Origin: Methanobacteriaceae archaeon
Lineage (GTDB): Archaea; Methanobacteriota; Methanobacteria; Methanobacteriales; Methanobacteriaceae
NCBI GenBank assembly: GCA_030016715.1
Contig: JASEJD010000001.1
Span: 186,001-250,000, forward strand
Direction of reading: 5' to 3'
Length of the DNA stretch: 64,000 bases
Part shown: in pieces, positions 31,184 to 40,613 of the stretch
Position numbering within the stretch: position 1 is the stretch's first letter
Layout: every line of letters begins with the position of its first letter
The notes under the pieces: generated by a model
Told to the model about the DNA's origin: nothing
The model's input: only the letters and a program-made list of their open reading frames with translations
Database searches by the model: none
Position numbers and translations under genes: made by a program

Positions 31184-33010
31184 ATGTCCAGTGTTAAAAA
31201 TGTGACCGGTCTTTCAAAGTATATGGTTAGCCTTCCAAAAACTAAGATTTCCTTATTTAGCATTATATTCGTTAGTTTTGCTGTGGGAATAATTGCATCA
31301 TTAATAGAGTCCAGTGAACTTTCCATTCTGAATAATGTAATCTATGGGGGTACGGCAGGATTTTTCATTTTCGGTTTTTCCTCTATAATGACTGGGGGAT
31401 TAACCCAGTATATAGTTAACACTTTCCAAGGTAGGAAAATGAAAATGAAACAATCCATGTTTCTGGCTTTTATTTCTATGATGATCATTGCCCTTATCTA
31501 TTTATTAGGAGTGGTGATTTCAGAATTTACCTTATATAATTACATTGTTGATTCCCTGATTTTTGGTTTTGCACTGGCCTTTGCATTTAGAATAATTGTT
31601 ATATGGGCCACATCCAACATCTCCCTTTCAAAATCTGTTTTTCTTGCATCATTTCAACCAGCACTAATATTTAGTATGTTGACTGTGGTGGCCTTTTTAA
31701 CCAGCATAGCCACCCATATTGGACTGGGCTACTTCAGCATCCTAGGAGTAGTTATTAAAATTATAATAGCAGCATTAATCTTAATGATGGCCATATATTC
31801 CTTTGTTATGGTTATAGAATCGCCTATGCGTAAAAATTTAGGCATAGGAGTATTAGAACTTTTAAGCCTTTTTATTTCACATTTAAGCGAAGGATCTTCT
31901 TCAATGGAGAAAATTTTTGAAGATATTGGTGAACCAATAGATACATTGGTGGGAATAACAAGTTTCAAGACAGAAAATGGGATCAAATCACTATTCTTAT
32001 CACCATGCGTCCACCCCGGACCTATTGGAAGCATAGGAGGAGGTAATATGCCCACCATCCTAGCTGATAAGTTTAAACATTTTACCATGGTCTCACACGG
32101 CCCCTCTACCCATGATTTTAACCCGGTCTCAACTAAAGAGATTGATAAAATCGAAGAAGCTGTTTTAAAATCCCTTAAAGATATGGATTACTCGTCTAAA
32201 GCCAGTGAATTCGTAAGAGTAGAGAATAACGGGGCTAAGATAGGGGTTCAATATTTCAATAATAATTTGATGATGTTAGCTACATTATCTCCGAAAGGAT
32301 TTGATGATATTGACTTTGGAGTGGGTTTATCCCTTATGAATCTGGCCAAATCCAAATGCGGCCCAGAAAATGCCATCTTAATTGACTGCCATAACTGCTT
32401 TAAAGGAGAAAAAGGACGAATCTTACCAGGTAATAAGGAGGTATTTGATCTGATGGGGGCTGTTGAAAAAATTGAGGCTTACCCCCAATATGACCACTTG
32501 AAGATGGGATGTTATGGTGATCCTATTAAAGATATGTCAAGAGAGGAAGGTGTAGGTGAAAGTGGAGTTAAGGTAATGGTTATAGAGGTTAACCATCAAA
32601 AAACAGGCTACATACTATTAGATGCTAATAACATGGTGGAAGGTTTCCGGGAAAAAATTATCAAACATGTGAAAAAACTGGGATTAGAATATGCAGAGGT
32701 CATGACCACAGACACCCACTCCATAAATACTCTGGCAGGAGGTCATAATCCTATAGGGATGGAAAAACAAGAAGAGATAATTAGGATCATTGGTGATTGT
32801 ACCCTTAAGGCAATAGAAGACCTTGAAAAAGTTGAAGTTGCAGTTAAAGTAGCTAAGATAAGTAATATTAAAACACTGGGTCCTACCAATGCCACAGAAC
32901 TAGTTACCACCATAAGTTCTATTGTAGCAGTTAGCCGGATATTTGCACCATTTATTTTTATATTAGCCCTTTTCTTTGTATTTATATGGATATTTTATTG
33001 GGCCTTCTAG
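31184..33010 (+). CDS. DUF2070 family membrane protein
   Basis: This 608-residue protein has about six hydrophobic helices in residues 20-215, a soluble domain of about 340 residues, and a final hydrophobic helix near residues 585-606. The soluble domain has clustered polar motifs: [41 protein letters not shown], and [18 protein letters not shown]. The spaced His/Asp/Cys residues look like a metal or catalytic site. The family is methanogen-associated and uncharacterised as far as I know. It is a single gene with its own upstream region. Confidence 0.8.
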   Translation: MSSVKNVTGLSKYMVSLPKTKISLFSIIFVSFAVGIIASLIESSELSILNNVIYGGTAGFFIFGFSSIMTGGLTQYIVNTFQGRKMKMKQSMFLAFISMMIIALIYLLGVVISEFTLYNYIVDSLIFGFALAFAFRIIVIWATSNISLSKSVFLASFQPALIFSMLTVVAFLTSIATHIGLGYFSILGVVIKIIIAALILMMAIYSFVMVIESPMRKNLGIGVLELLSLFISHLSEGSSSMEKIFEDIGEPIDTLVGITSFKTENGIKSLFLSPCVHPGPIGSIGGGNMPTILADKFKHFTMVSHGPSTHDFNPVSTKEIDKIEEAVLKSLKDMDYSSKASEFVRVENNGAKIGVQYFNNNLMMLATLSPKGFDDIDFGVGLSLMNLAKSKCGPENAILIDCHNCFKGEKGRILPGNKEVFDLMGAVEKIEAYPQYDHLKMGCYGDPIKDMSREEGVGESGVKVMVIEVNHQKTGYILLDANNMVEGFREKIIKHVKKLGLEYAEVMTTDTHSINTLAGGHNPIGMEKQEEIIRIIGDCTLKAIEDLEKVEVAVKVAKISNIKTLGPTNATELVTTISSIVAVSRIFAPFIFILALFFVFIWIFYWAF

Positions 33011-33084
33011 TATTATATTTGATAAAACTAAATTTTATAATTCTAACTTTAAAATAAAGAAAAATTAATAATAAAAATAATGAG

Positions 33085-33363
33085 TTATATATTAATGAAA
33101 ATGGTCCATGATATAAACCATATGAACACAAAGGGGATGATACCACTCCAAAGCCAGCCCTTGGTTCCTCCCACAGCTTCCTTTCCAAAGATTCTCTCTG
33201 AGATATTACCAATAATAATCAATATTACCAAACCTGCTAAAGCTGCTAATGCTTGATTTTCACCAATTGCAGGTATTGATCCATTTGAAAGTGTGAATGA
33301 CACATAACCTGCCAATATTCCTGCCACTGCATGAATAATGGCCATTTTACCATCTACATCCAT
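33085..33363 (-). CDS. small membrane protein, EMC6-like
   Basis: A 92-residue protein with three predicted membrane helices at about residues 7-25, 35-52 and 70-90. The C-terminal TKGWLWSGIIPFVFIWFISW, ending WTIFIN, resembles the pattern of archaeal EMC6-like proteins, relatives of a core subunit of the eukaryotic ER membrane complex. The match is from memory of the pattern, so it is tentative. It converges with the DUF2070 gene and is divergent from rqcH. Confidence 0.6.
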   Translation of the reverse strand: MDVDGKMAIIHAVAGILAGYVSFTLSNGSIPAIGENQALAALAGLVILIIIGNISERIFGKEAVGGTKGWLWSGIIPFVFIWFISWTIFINI

Positions 33364-33425
33364 ATTTTTTACCTCCGATTATATAATTATCATCACTATA
33401 ACTAATATAATATACACTAAATTAT

Positions 33426-33552
33426 AGATTCTAGAATTTAATATTATATCTAGATAAGAATTTATCAGATCAATAATCATTTGAAATAAGATTCTAGAAT
33501 ATTTGATATTAAGATCTAAATAAAATTTATCAGATCAATAATCATTTGAAAT
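33426..33552. repeat. two tandem copies of a 62-64 bp repeat upstream of rqcH
   Basis: Copy 1 (33426-33487) and copy 2 (33489-33552) both start AGATTCTAGAAT and end with the same 28 bases, from ATTTATCAG to ATTTGAAAT; the middle differs by several changes. Each copy includes the palindrome ATTCTAGAAT. They lie just upstream of the TATA-like element of rqcH, so they may hold duplicated regulator sites. Confidence 0.85.
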
Positions 33553-33556
33553 TTTT

Positions 33557-33570
33557 CATATTTAAATATG
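33557..33570 (+). promoter_or_regulatory. TATA-box candidate for rqcH
   Basis: CATATTTAAATATG is a palindromic TATA-like element centred about 30 bases upstream of the proposed rqcH ATG at 33593. It directly follows the tandem repeat. With usual archaeal spacing the transcript would start close to the coding region. Confidence 0.5.
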
Positions 33571-33592
33571 TTTTATTATGCAAGGTGTTCCC

Positions 33593-35551
33593 ATGAAAGG
33601 TATGTCCAATGTTGATGTTTATGCAATTTGTACTGAATTAAATGATATCCTAAAAAATGCCAGGGTAGATAAGGCATTTCAGCCCACAAAAGATACCGTG
33701 ATAATAAGATTTCACGTACCTGGAAAGGGCCGTGTCGATGTGGTGTTTCAAGCTGGTAAAAGGCTGCACTTAACCCAGTACCCACTTCCCAATCCCCAAG
33801 TACCACCATCATTTCCCATGATGCTTCGTAAATATTTGAGGGGAGGTAATGTAAAGGAAATCCGCCAGTACAATTTTGACCGGATAATTGAATTAGAGGT
33901 TAAAAAGGAACAGAAATACACCATGATTATAGAACTATTTGCCCAGGGAAACATTATACTACTGGATGAGGAAGATAGGATCATCCTACCCCTTAAAAGG
34001 AAGTTATGGACAGATCGAAAGATTTCATCTAAAGAAGAATATAAATATCCTCCCAAAAGAGGTATTAATCCTTTAGAGGTTGAAAAAAAGGAGATTTTAG
34101 AAAAATTTGAAAACTCAAAAACTGATGTAATAAGAACACTGGCTAGAACCGGACTGGGTGGAGTATATGCTGAAGAGATAATAGCACGAACTGGTTTAGA
34201 TAAGAAAGCTCCAGCCAACGAAATTAAACCAGAAGAAGTTGATCTAATCTATCAAACAGTCCAGGAATTATTCCAACCATTGAAGGATAAAGAATTCAGT
34301 CCCCAGATCGTATCTAATAGTAAGGAAGATGTTCTTCCCCTGAACCTTAAGATTTATGAAAAATATTCAAAAAGAGAATTTGATACCTTCAATGAAGCAG
34401 CTGATGAATTTTACAGCAGCAAAGTCCGCGCCGATATTAAAAAGGTTCAGGAAGATGTTTGGAGCGCTGAGATAGGTAAATATGAGAAGAGATTAAGGCT
34501 GCAAGAGGAGACACTGGAAAATTTCAAAAAAACCATTAAGGAGTCTAAAAAGAAGGGGGAATTGCTTTACTCTAATTACCAGGAGATCCAGAATATCTTG
34601 AACACCATAATTAAGGCTCGTGAAAATCTTTCATGGCAGGAGATTATTAAAAAAATCAAATCCGGTAAAAAAAAGGGTGTTCCTGGATTGGATATGATAC
34701 AATCACTGGACCAGTTAGGTAATCTGGTCTTAAAGATAGATGGCACTAACATAAGAATTGATGTCAATTCCACCATCCCTGAAAATGCTGAGATTTATTA
34801 TGAAAAGGCTAAAAAGGCTAAAAGGAAGATTAGAGGAGTGAATATTGCCATAGAGAAGACTCGTAAAGAAATTGAGAAAGTTACCAATAAAAAGGAAATT
34901 GCCATGGAGAGGATCACTCTACCCCAAAAGCGGATTAAAAAGGAGTTGAAATGGTTTGAAAAGTTAAGATGGTTCTTATCCTCAGATGGACTTTTAGTAA
35001 TTGGAGGAAGAGATGCTAATACCAATGAAATGGTGGTAAAAAAGTATATGGACAATAATGATTTGTATCTCCACTCAGATATACACGGTGCACCTTCGGT
35101 TGTGATAAAAAAAGGAGAAGGAGAAATTCCAGAAAGTACCATTAATGAAGCAGCAGTATTTGCTGCATCCTTTTCCAGTGCATGGCCTAAAGGCTTAGGT
35201 TCCCTGGATGTTTACAGTGTAGAGCCAGATCAAGTATCAAAAACACCAAAATCAGGGGAATTTGTGGCAAAAGGAGCTTTCATTATCAGGGGTAAGAGGA
35301 ATTATATTAGAAATGTGCCCCTTCAAATATCGGTAGGTCTAGTGGATTATGAAGGAAAAAGAATAATGGCCGGCCCTACCAAAGCTATTAGAAAATATAC
35401 GGATAAATATGTAACTATAAAGCCAGGTTACATGAAAAAAGAAGCATTAGCAAGAGAAATACTAAAAAAAATTGATAATGAAAGAATTTTAAGTACAGAG
35501 GATGTTATAAGAGTCTTACCATCAGGAAAGGCGGATATTGTAAATAAATAG
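33593..35551 (+). CDS. rqcH: ribosome rescue protein RqcH (NFACT family, Rqc2/Tae2-like)
   Basis: This 652-residue protein is expected to bind split 50S subunits carrying stalled peptidyl-tRNA and to direct C-terminal tailing, as RqcH and Rqc2 do. The NFACT-N domain covers residues 1-170 and includes the conserved Asp-Arg pair ([12 protein letters not shown]). A helix-hairpin-helix section follows ([16 protein letters not shown]), then a long coiled coil (about residues 290-450) and the NFACT-R domain ([35 protein letters not shown]). AAGGTG lies five bases before the ATG at 33593; in-frame starts at 33578 and 33602 are possible. Confidence 0.92.
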   Translation: MKGMSNVDVYAICTELNDILKNARVDKAFQPTKDTVIIRFHVPGKGRVDVVFQAGKRLHLTQYPLPNPQVPPSFPMMLRKYLRGGNVKEIRQYNFDRIIELEVKKEQKYTMIIELFAQGNIILLDEEDRIILPLKRKLWTDRKISSKEEYKYPPKRGINPLEVEKKEILEKFENSKTDVIRTLARTGLGGVYAEEIIARTGLDKKAPANEIKPEEVDLIYQTVQELFQPLKDKEFSPQIVSNSKEDVLPLNLKIYEKYSKREFDTFNEAADEFYSSKVRADIKKVQEDVWSAEIGKYEKRLRLQEETLENFKKTIKESKKKGELLYSNYQEIQNILNTIIKARENLSWQEIIKKIKSGKKKGVPGLDMIQSLDQLGNLVLKIDGTNIRIDVNSTIPENAEIYYEKAKKAKRKIRGVNIAIEKTRKEIEKVTNKKEIAMERITLPQKRIKKELKWFEKLRWFLSSDGLLVIGGRDANTNEMVVKKYMDNNDLYLHSDIHGAPSVVIKKGEGEIPESTINEAAVFAASFSSAWPKGLGSLDVYSVEPDQVSKTPKSGEFVAKGAFIIRGKRNYIRNVPLQISVGLVDYEGKRIMAGPTKAIRKYTDKYVTIKPGYMKKEALAREILKKIDNERILSTEDVIRVLPSGKADIVNK

Positions 35552-35574
35552 TAGTTGTATGTTAATTAAGATAT

Positions 35575-35883
35575 TTAATCTTTGGATATCTCTTTTTCCT
35601 TTATCTTCTTTTTAAGTAGAAAATTTATATCTATCAAATACTTGCCTTCTTCATCAGAAACAATTATTGAATCTTTCTCCAGTAAAGGGGCTAGATTAAC
35701 CTCATATATTCCTGGTTTTTTAACCATTATGGTTTCTATGGAATCCTTCTTTACTTCTTCAATCTTTTCAACCTTTCCATCACTCTTAAATTTAAAGTAT
35801 TTACTACCACACTCTGGACAGCCATTTAATATCTCTTCAGAACTTCCCTTAAACTTAGCACCACATTTAATGCACTGATGCAC
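35575..35883 (-). CDS. arvC: OapC/ArvC-type zinc-ribbon protein
   Basis: This 102-residue protein begins [17 protein letters not shown] after the initiator and has a second knuckle [11 protein letters not shown], so one zinc ribbon is predicted in residues 3-30. The rest is charged, with [20 protein letters not shown] near the middle and a lysine-rich end. GTG at 35883 with GGTGAT upstream is the best start, and it overlaps the ArvB-like gene by 17 bases. It is the third gene of an ArvA-ArvB-ArvC order. The symbol is given by analogy with the haloarchaeal operon. Confidence 0.75.
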   Translation of the reverse strand: MHQCIKCGAKFKGSSEEILNGCPECGSKYFKFKSDGKVEKIEEVKKDSIETIMVKKPGIYEVNLAPLLEKDSIIVSDEEGKYLIDINFLLKKKIKEKEISKD

Positions 35884-36250
35884 CAGAATCACCAATACTT
35901 GCAATCATTGATAAAAAGTTGGACTTTTTCTTAACTGTTCTCATTACATTAGCCGGGCCAATTATGGTTAAACCAACTGTCTTCTTCTTTGAAATTCCAA
36001 AGAATGACTTTTTATCCTTTTCTAAGGTATAGATATCGATTCCAACAAAGTTTTCAACGTCAATCTCCCTCATTGTAGATTCAATAAGCTCTGCTTCTTC
36101 TTCAGGAGTCAGTCCACCTTCAATTACTAGCAAATCACCATTTTTTACTCGATCAATAATCATTGAAATTTTTTCCATACTCGTCCGTGACTGAAGTGCG
36201 TCCGAAGATAGAAAATCCATTTTTATTCCTTCCATATTAAAACCCCGCAT
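35867..36250 (-). CDS. arvB: OapB/ArvB-type DUF2073 protein
   Basis: This 127-residue soluble protein carries [20 protein letters not shown] near residue 21, [20 protein letters not shown] near residue 44 and [20 protein letters not shown] near residue 80, matching DUF2073. The ATG at 36250 overlaps the GTPase stop (TAATG); an internal ATG at 36235 after GCGGGG is an alternative. Its function is unknown beyond genetic association with the GTPase in haloarchaea, where the operon is linked to extracellular vesicle formation. Confidence 0.78.
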   Translation of the reverse strand: MRGFNMEGIKMDFLSSDALQSRTSMEKISMIIDRVKNGDLLVIEGGLTPEEEAELIESTMREIDVENFVGIDIYTLEKDKKSFFGISKKKTVGLTIIGPANVMRTVKKKSNFLSMIASIGDSGASVH

Positions 36251-36870
36251 TATTTGAATTTTTTAACCATGGCCATGTATAGAGCGCCTGTATTTTCACC
36301 ATGCAATGCAGAAATTGGAACCACAGTGTGCTGAGGAAATACTGACATTATACGTTCTGGTGAAGATTCTGGTATGTCGATCTTATTGGCCACTATAACA
36401 AATGGAATATTCCGGGCCTCCAAATTCCCTATAATAGTAATATTAGCCTGAGTTAAAGGATCCTGAGTAGCATCCATAACTAAAAGAACACCAGTTACAT
36501 CATCTAACCATTTAATTGCTTCAATTATGCCCTTTGTCGCTTCTTTTGCCCTGTCTTTTGCTTCTTCTTCAGATAATCCGAATTCTAGGAAATTTTTATA
36601 GTCTACCTTAGTGGCTATTCCTGGAGTATCTATAATATCAAAATCAAGTTCTACTCCATCCTGCTGAATGGTTACTCTTTCCTGGCGGTACACGTTCCTT
36701 GTTTCGTGGGGTATTTCTGATACCAGTCCAATTGGTTTACCCACCCAGTCTTCAGCCATTTGATTAGCCAGTGTGGTTTTACCAGAATTAGGATGACCAT
36801 AAAGACCTATCTTTAATTTTTTATCCTTACCCATCAATCGCTTTAAAAATCTAATGAAAAAATTACTCAT
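36250..36870 (-). CDS. arvA: Era-like small GTPase of the OapA/ArvA family
   Basis: A 206-residue GTPase with G1 [17 protein letters not shown] (near residue 22), a G2-region [13 protein letters not shown]3 [21 protein letters not shown]4 VIVANKID and G5 PISALHG. The sequence pattern between G1 and G3 (PHETR) and the FPQH before G5 match my recollection of haloarchaeal ArvA. In Haloferax this GTPase drives extracellular vesicle production. The N-terminal [12 protein letters not shown] is a short amphipathic segment that could touch the membrane. The ATG at 36870 is preferred over 36885. Confidence 0.82.
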   Translation of the reverse strand: MSNFFIRFLKRLMGKDKKLKIGLYGHPNSGKTTLANQMAEDWVGKPIGLVSEIPHETRNVYRQERVTIQQDGVELDFDIIDTPGIATKVDYKNFLEFGLSEEEAKDRAKEATKGIIEAIKWLDDVTGVLLVMDATQDPLTQANITIIGNLEARNIPFVIVANKIDIPESSPERIMSVFPQHTVVPISALHGENTGALYMAMVKKFK

Positions 36871-36992
36871 ATTCACCACTTTCAACTTCTTTAACTGATT
36901 AAAATTTATTATATTATTTATTAAATGTATATTAATTCCCGGTATATAATGGTAATTATTGAGAATAATGAAAAATCGCTAAGAGGAATAAA

Positions 36993-37691
36993 TCATTCCT
37001 GGTAGGATTGGTTAGTTTCCAGTATTACAACCTTCACCTCAGGATTTTGTGCAGCCACTCTTTGGGCAAAATCTTCAGGATCCTGTTTGATAACCGGGAA
37101 AGTGTTGTAATGTATAGGTATTACTGTCTGAGGATTAATCCATTCCACGGCAATAGCCGCAGTTTCAGGTCCCATGGTATAAGTATCTCCAATAGGCAGA
37201 AGAGCTATGTCTGGTTTGTAGATCTCTGCGATAATGGTTTTCATATCACCAAATAGTCCCGTATCTCCAGCATGATAAATCTTTTTACCATTTTCCAGTT
37301 GGATAATGTAACCAGCAGCACTTCCACCAGCTCCCACCTCTTCAATAAAATCCATATCAGAGGAGTGCTGGGCATTAGTCATGGTTATTTTAAGATTGTA
37401 AATATTAATGGAACCACCAATATTCATTCCAATGGTTTCAAATCCCTGTTTTGATAGATATACCGAGGTTTCATGATTGCCAATAACCACTGCGCCGGTA
37501 CGGTTAGCAATTTCCATGGTATCTCCAAAATGGTCAGCATGTCCATGGGTAATTAGGATTATATCTGCCTTCAATTCCTCTACTGGCACTGGACAGGACG
37601 GATTGTTGCTAATAAATGGATCAATTAAAATTCGAAGTTTTTCCTCAGTTTCCAGTTCAAATGCAGAGTGACCGAACCATCTAAGTTTCAA
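36993..37691 (-). CDS. UPF0173 metal-dependent hydrolase (metallo-beta-lactamase fold)
   Basis: This 232-residue protein has the metal-ligand motif [20 protein letters not shown] near residue 50, [10 protein letters not shown] near residue 105, [15 protein letters not shown] near residue 137, and a late histidine in [13 protein letters not shown]. The start is TTG at 37691: GGAGG lies seven bases before it and it overlaps the upstream gene's TGA stop by two bases. The substrate is unknown for this broadly conserved family. Confidence 0.88.
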   Translation of the reverse strand: MKLRWFGHSAFELETEEKLRILIDPFISNNPSCPVPVEELKADIILITHGHADHFGDTMEIANRTGAVVIGNHETSVYLSKQGFETIGMNIGGSINIYNLKITMTNAQHSSDMDFIEEVGAGGSAAGYIIQLENGKKIYHAGDTGLFGDMKTIIAEIYKPDIALLPIGDTYTMGPETAAIAVEWINPQTVIPIHYNTFPVIKQDPEDFAQRVAAQNPEVKVVILETNQSYQE

Positions 37692-38980
37692 TTTAAATCC
37701 TCCAAGACCACATCTTTTGATAGATCCCATGCTTCATTGAATAATTTTTCAATCTCTGAGATGGAATTTTCATCCTTATATATTACTCCCACCTCAAAAC
37801 TTTCATATATAGGGTCTGTGGAAATTATAAGCCCATTTGTATTATCTGAAACCACAGCAACCGTGTGAACATGTGGCATGGTCCTTATTTGAACCTTGTT
37901 TTCCTGTAACACCTTTATTAACTCTACAGAGGCATCATCATCCAAACTGGCCTCCTGGATGATCATTTTACTATCAGTGTCCATAAATTTCTTCAAAATT
38001 CCCACGTCAATATTTCTAACCCATGGATACATCATTACTATCTTGTTTTCTGCCTGTAAAATGGTTTCCTTCATGGCGTCCTGGACATCAGCCGCATCAA
38101 AGGACCATATTATGTTAGGCTCCTTGGATTCTGCTTTTATTTTGTTAAGGGTTCCCCTGAATGATTCTAGTCTTTCCTCTATAAGATCCTCCACATCAGC
38201 CACATTTTCAATATAATTCTGTTTAAGTTTATCCAGTCTCTCTTTCACATAATGCTCATCATCCTTATCTGGAGATTTAGGAACAGGAGTGATAGGCTTC
38301 ATCTTCTTAGGAGTGATTTTAGATTTTTCAGCCTGAACTTCATTTGAAACAGGCTTATCTTCAGCTTTAACTGGCTTAACAATCTTGGGAGAAGGTTTAT
38401 CTTCAGCTTTAGTTGGTATATCCTCCTTTTGGGATGGTTTTTCTTCTGGTTTATCGGTCTCTTCTGGTTTCTTAGATCTTTTTAATCTGGATAAATCAAT
38501 TAAGGGTTTCTTTTTAGGTTTTTCTTTAACCTCGGATTTAACTGGTTTGGGTACTGGTTTAACTGGTTTTTTCTCGGGTTTCGGAACCTTTTTTTGAACC
38601 GGTGCTACTTCCTTCACTGGTTTTTTCTCCATTGCCTTGACTTTTTCTTTAACCTTATCCTTCTTTATGGGAGGAGCTTCCTTCTTTTTAGCCTTTTCTT
38701 TAGCCTGGATAACTTCTTTCAAACGTTCTGCACTTTTAGGGGATTTACTTTTAACCTTTTCTGCTGGTTTTGCAGAGGCTTTGGTGGTTTTAGGCATTTT
38801 TAATTGGGATATATCTACATTGGAGCCGAATATGATCAGTAACATGAATCCTAAAACCGCTATGCACAATCCTGCGAAGAAAAATAAAAAGTTGGGGGGA
38901 GTATCAAAACCAAAAGTCATAGCATAAATTCCTGCAACAATCAACAACGCCCCGAATATTGTAATGATTAAATTGATCAT
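37688..38980 (-). CDS. membrane-anchored protein with charged linker and TrmB/PLD-like C-terminal domain
   Basis: A 430-residue protein that I do not recognise as a named family. Two hydrophobic helices (about residues 3-22 and 28-52) are followed by roughly 190 residues rich in Lys, Pro, Glu and Val (for example [20 protein letters not shown]). A short helical part follows ([20 protein letters not shown]). The C-terminal 135 residues form an alpha/beta domain with [20 protein letters not shown] and [20 protein letters not shown], resembling the PLD-like effector domain of TrmB-type proteins. It overlaps the next gene by four bases, suggesting linked function. Confidence 0.65.
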   Translation of the reverse strand: MINLIITIFGALLIVAGIYAMTFGFDTPPNFLFFFAGLCIAVLGFMLLIIFGSNVDISQLKMPKTTKASAKPAEKVKSKSPKSAERLKEVIQAKEKAKKKEAPPIKKDKVKEKVKAMEKKPVKEVAPVQKKVPKPEKKPVKPVPKPVKSEVKEKPKKKPLIDLSRLKRSKKPEETDKPEEKPSQKEDIPTKAEDKPSPKIVKPVKAEDKPVSNEVQAEKSKITPKKMKPITPVPKSPDKDDEHYVKERLDKLKQNYIENVADVEDLIEERLESFRGTLNKIKAESKEPNIIWSFDAADVQDAMKETILQAENKIVMMYPWVRNIDVGILKKFMDTDSKMIIQEASLDDDASVELIKVLQENKVQIRTMPHVHTVAVVSDNTNGLIISTDPIYESFEVGVIYKDENSISEIEKLFNEAWDLSKDVVLEDLN

Positions 38981-39261
38981 CTAATGCCTCCAATGTTATT
39001 TCTAATTTTATTACTTAAACTTTTTTAGATAAAAATATTAGAAAAATTAATTCTAAAAAGTTTATCCACTAAAAAATCCCTAATACCAATATATATGATT
39101 CAATTTTTAAGAATATAATATTTATATATTTTGTGAAAAAATTCTATATTCCAATTAGTAAAAACGATCTAATATATAAAGAATATGGAAAATTATATAA
39201 GAATATAAGTGTAATTAATAAAATAATATATAAATAATTTTAAATAAATTGAGGGTTAAAT

Positions 39262-39441
39262 ATGGAAATATTTACTGATGAAAGGGGTCAAGGGGCAGCT
39301 GAATATATATTATTATTTGGTGGTGTGATTGTTATAGCCATTGCAGGTTTATTGATATATAATAGTTATTTTACTGATAAAGCTCCTTTCAATACCCAAG
39401 AAGATATGAATACAGTTAGAGGTTGTTTAAGAGAACCTTAG
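39262..39441 (+). CDS. small type IV pilin-like protein with class III signal peptide (pilin 1)
   Basis: A 59-residue protein, short enough to be overlooked. It starts [20 protein letters not shown]; the Gly-Gln junction with Glu at +5 is the class III signal processed by the EppA prepilin peptidase, and a hydrophobic helix follows directly. The mature protein would be only about 50 residues and ends [17 protein letters not shown] precedes the ATG. It is nearly identical in its first 30 residues to the pilin at 40216, so they are paralogues. Confidence 0.85.
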   Translation: MEIFTDERGQGAAEYILLFGGVIVIAIAGLLIYNSYFTDKAPFNTQEDMNTVRGCLREP

Positions 39442-39475
39442 TTATATTTTCATGCAGTTATATTAATAATTAATA

Positions 39476-40039
39476 TTAATAATTCAACTTTGATAGTTCA
39501 ATTAACTGTAAAAGTATTTTATCTGACTCTTCTTTATCTGAAAATGCTATTGCATACTTCTTAATCAAATTTCTTTTAACCTCGGATTCTTGAGTATTAA
39601 TATAATTAAGTAAATTATCATAAATTGTTTCTATATCATGATCTACTTTCATTAAATCATTAGATTCAATCTTAGACCATCTATTCATAAATATCTTTCT
39701 TAAAGAATAATAAGAATTTTTGACAATATCAGGTTCATCACTATCTAAATTTTTGAACATAATCTCTATATCTATAAGATCTTGTTTTATTGAGGTGAAC
39801 ATAATACCTTCTGATTTTAATGATTGTACCCTTTTAATCCCATCATAGATACTTAGATCATAGCCTACTACGTCGATTTTTCCTTCTTTAAGAAGCTTAA
39901 ATAAAGCCTCGTTGATGGTTTTATCAGAATATTTTTTATCAGAAATTTTTATTAATTCATCTAAAATTTGTTTTTTGGACAGAGTTCTATCTTTAAGAAT
40001 TTTTAACAAAATATCTTTCAGCTTAGATTGTTTAGGCAT
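39476..40039 (-). CDS. winged-helix DNA-binding-like protein in the pilin locus
   Basis: A 187-residue protein with an N-terminal winged-helix pattern (KLKDILLKILKDRTLSKKQI, then YSDKTINEALFKLLKEGKID) at residues 1-60. The remaining part is helical and charged and not recognisable (DSDEPDIVKNSYYSLRKIFM). No membrane segment is seen. It lies on the opposite strand between pilins 1 and 2, so it may regulate them; that is inference. The ATG at 40039 is preferred over 40048. Confidence 0.7.
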   Translation of the reverse strand: MPKQSKLKDILLKILKDRTLSKKQILDELIKISDKKYSDKTINEALFKLLKEGKIDVVGYDLSIYDGIKRVQSLKSEGIMFTSIKQDLIDIEIMFKNLDSDEPDIVKNSYYSLRKIFMNRWSKIESNDLMKVDHDIETIYDNLLNYINTQESEVKRNLIKKYAIAFSDKEESDKILLQLIELSKLNY

Positions 40040-40215
40040 ATAAAACACATTATATTTTTATGTGAATATATGCACACAAATAATATAAAAACTAATATGC
40101 TAGTGAAAAAAATAAAGATATATTGATATATAAATTATATAAAGAAAAATTAACCAAGAAAAATTTATATATAAAAAAAACCATAAAATAAAAATAAACA
40201 TTGGAGGTGAATTGC

Positions 40216-40389
40216 ATGAAATTCCTAAAAGATGAAAGTGGACAAGGAGCAGCTGAATATATACTATTATTTGGTGGTGTAATAGTTATTGCAATTGCTG
40301 CACTTTTAATTTATCAAACCTACTTCACAGGACAAGACTTCAACTCAGATCAAGATATTGCAGAAGTAAGAACTTGTTTAAGAAGTTAA
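40216..40389 (+). CDS. small type IV pilin-like protein with class III signal peptide (pilin 2)
   Basis: A 57-residue protein starting [20 protein letters not shown] with the same class III junction as pilin 1 and a following hydrophobic helix ([16 protein letters not shown]). It ends EVRTCLRS and so shares a single cysteine in VRxCLR with pilin 1. GGAGGTG lies six bases before the ATG at 40216. It is followed by pilin 3 on the same strand. Confidence 0.87.
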   Translation: MKFLKDESGQGAAEYILLFGGVIVIAIAALLIYQTYFTGQDFNSDQDIAEVRTCLRS

Positions 40390-40439
40390 AACTGTTTAAT
40401 ACAATAAATAAACCAATTATAATAATTAGTGGAAAATAC

Positions 40440-40613
40440 ATGTTAATAGATGAAAACGCCCAGATAAGTGCTGAAATGATACTTTTAGTAGGTGCAATTC
40501 TAATATTAGTAATTGTTGCAGGTACTTACATTTTGGATATAACAGAATCTGTATCTGGTAATATAACAGAAGTTATAGATACTGCGCGTAATTCAACTAT
40601 TAATAAGATGTAG
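40440..40613 (+). CDS. class III signal-peptide protein, pilin-like (pilin 3)
   Basis: A 57-residue protein reading [20 protein letters not shown]; the QxSxE signature after Ala-Gln is the classical class III form. The hydrophobic helix ends [12 protein letters not shown]. The mature end has two N-glycosylation sequons (NIT and NST). It lacks the VRxCLR ending of pilins 1 and 2. The frame opens at 40374 but the ATG at 40440 fits the signal. It overlaps the convergent oligosaccharyltransferase gene by 14 bases. Confidence 0.82.
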   Translation: MLIDENAQISAEMILLVGAILILVIVAGTYILDITESVSGNITEVIDTARNSTINKM

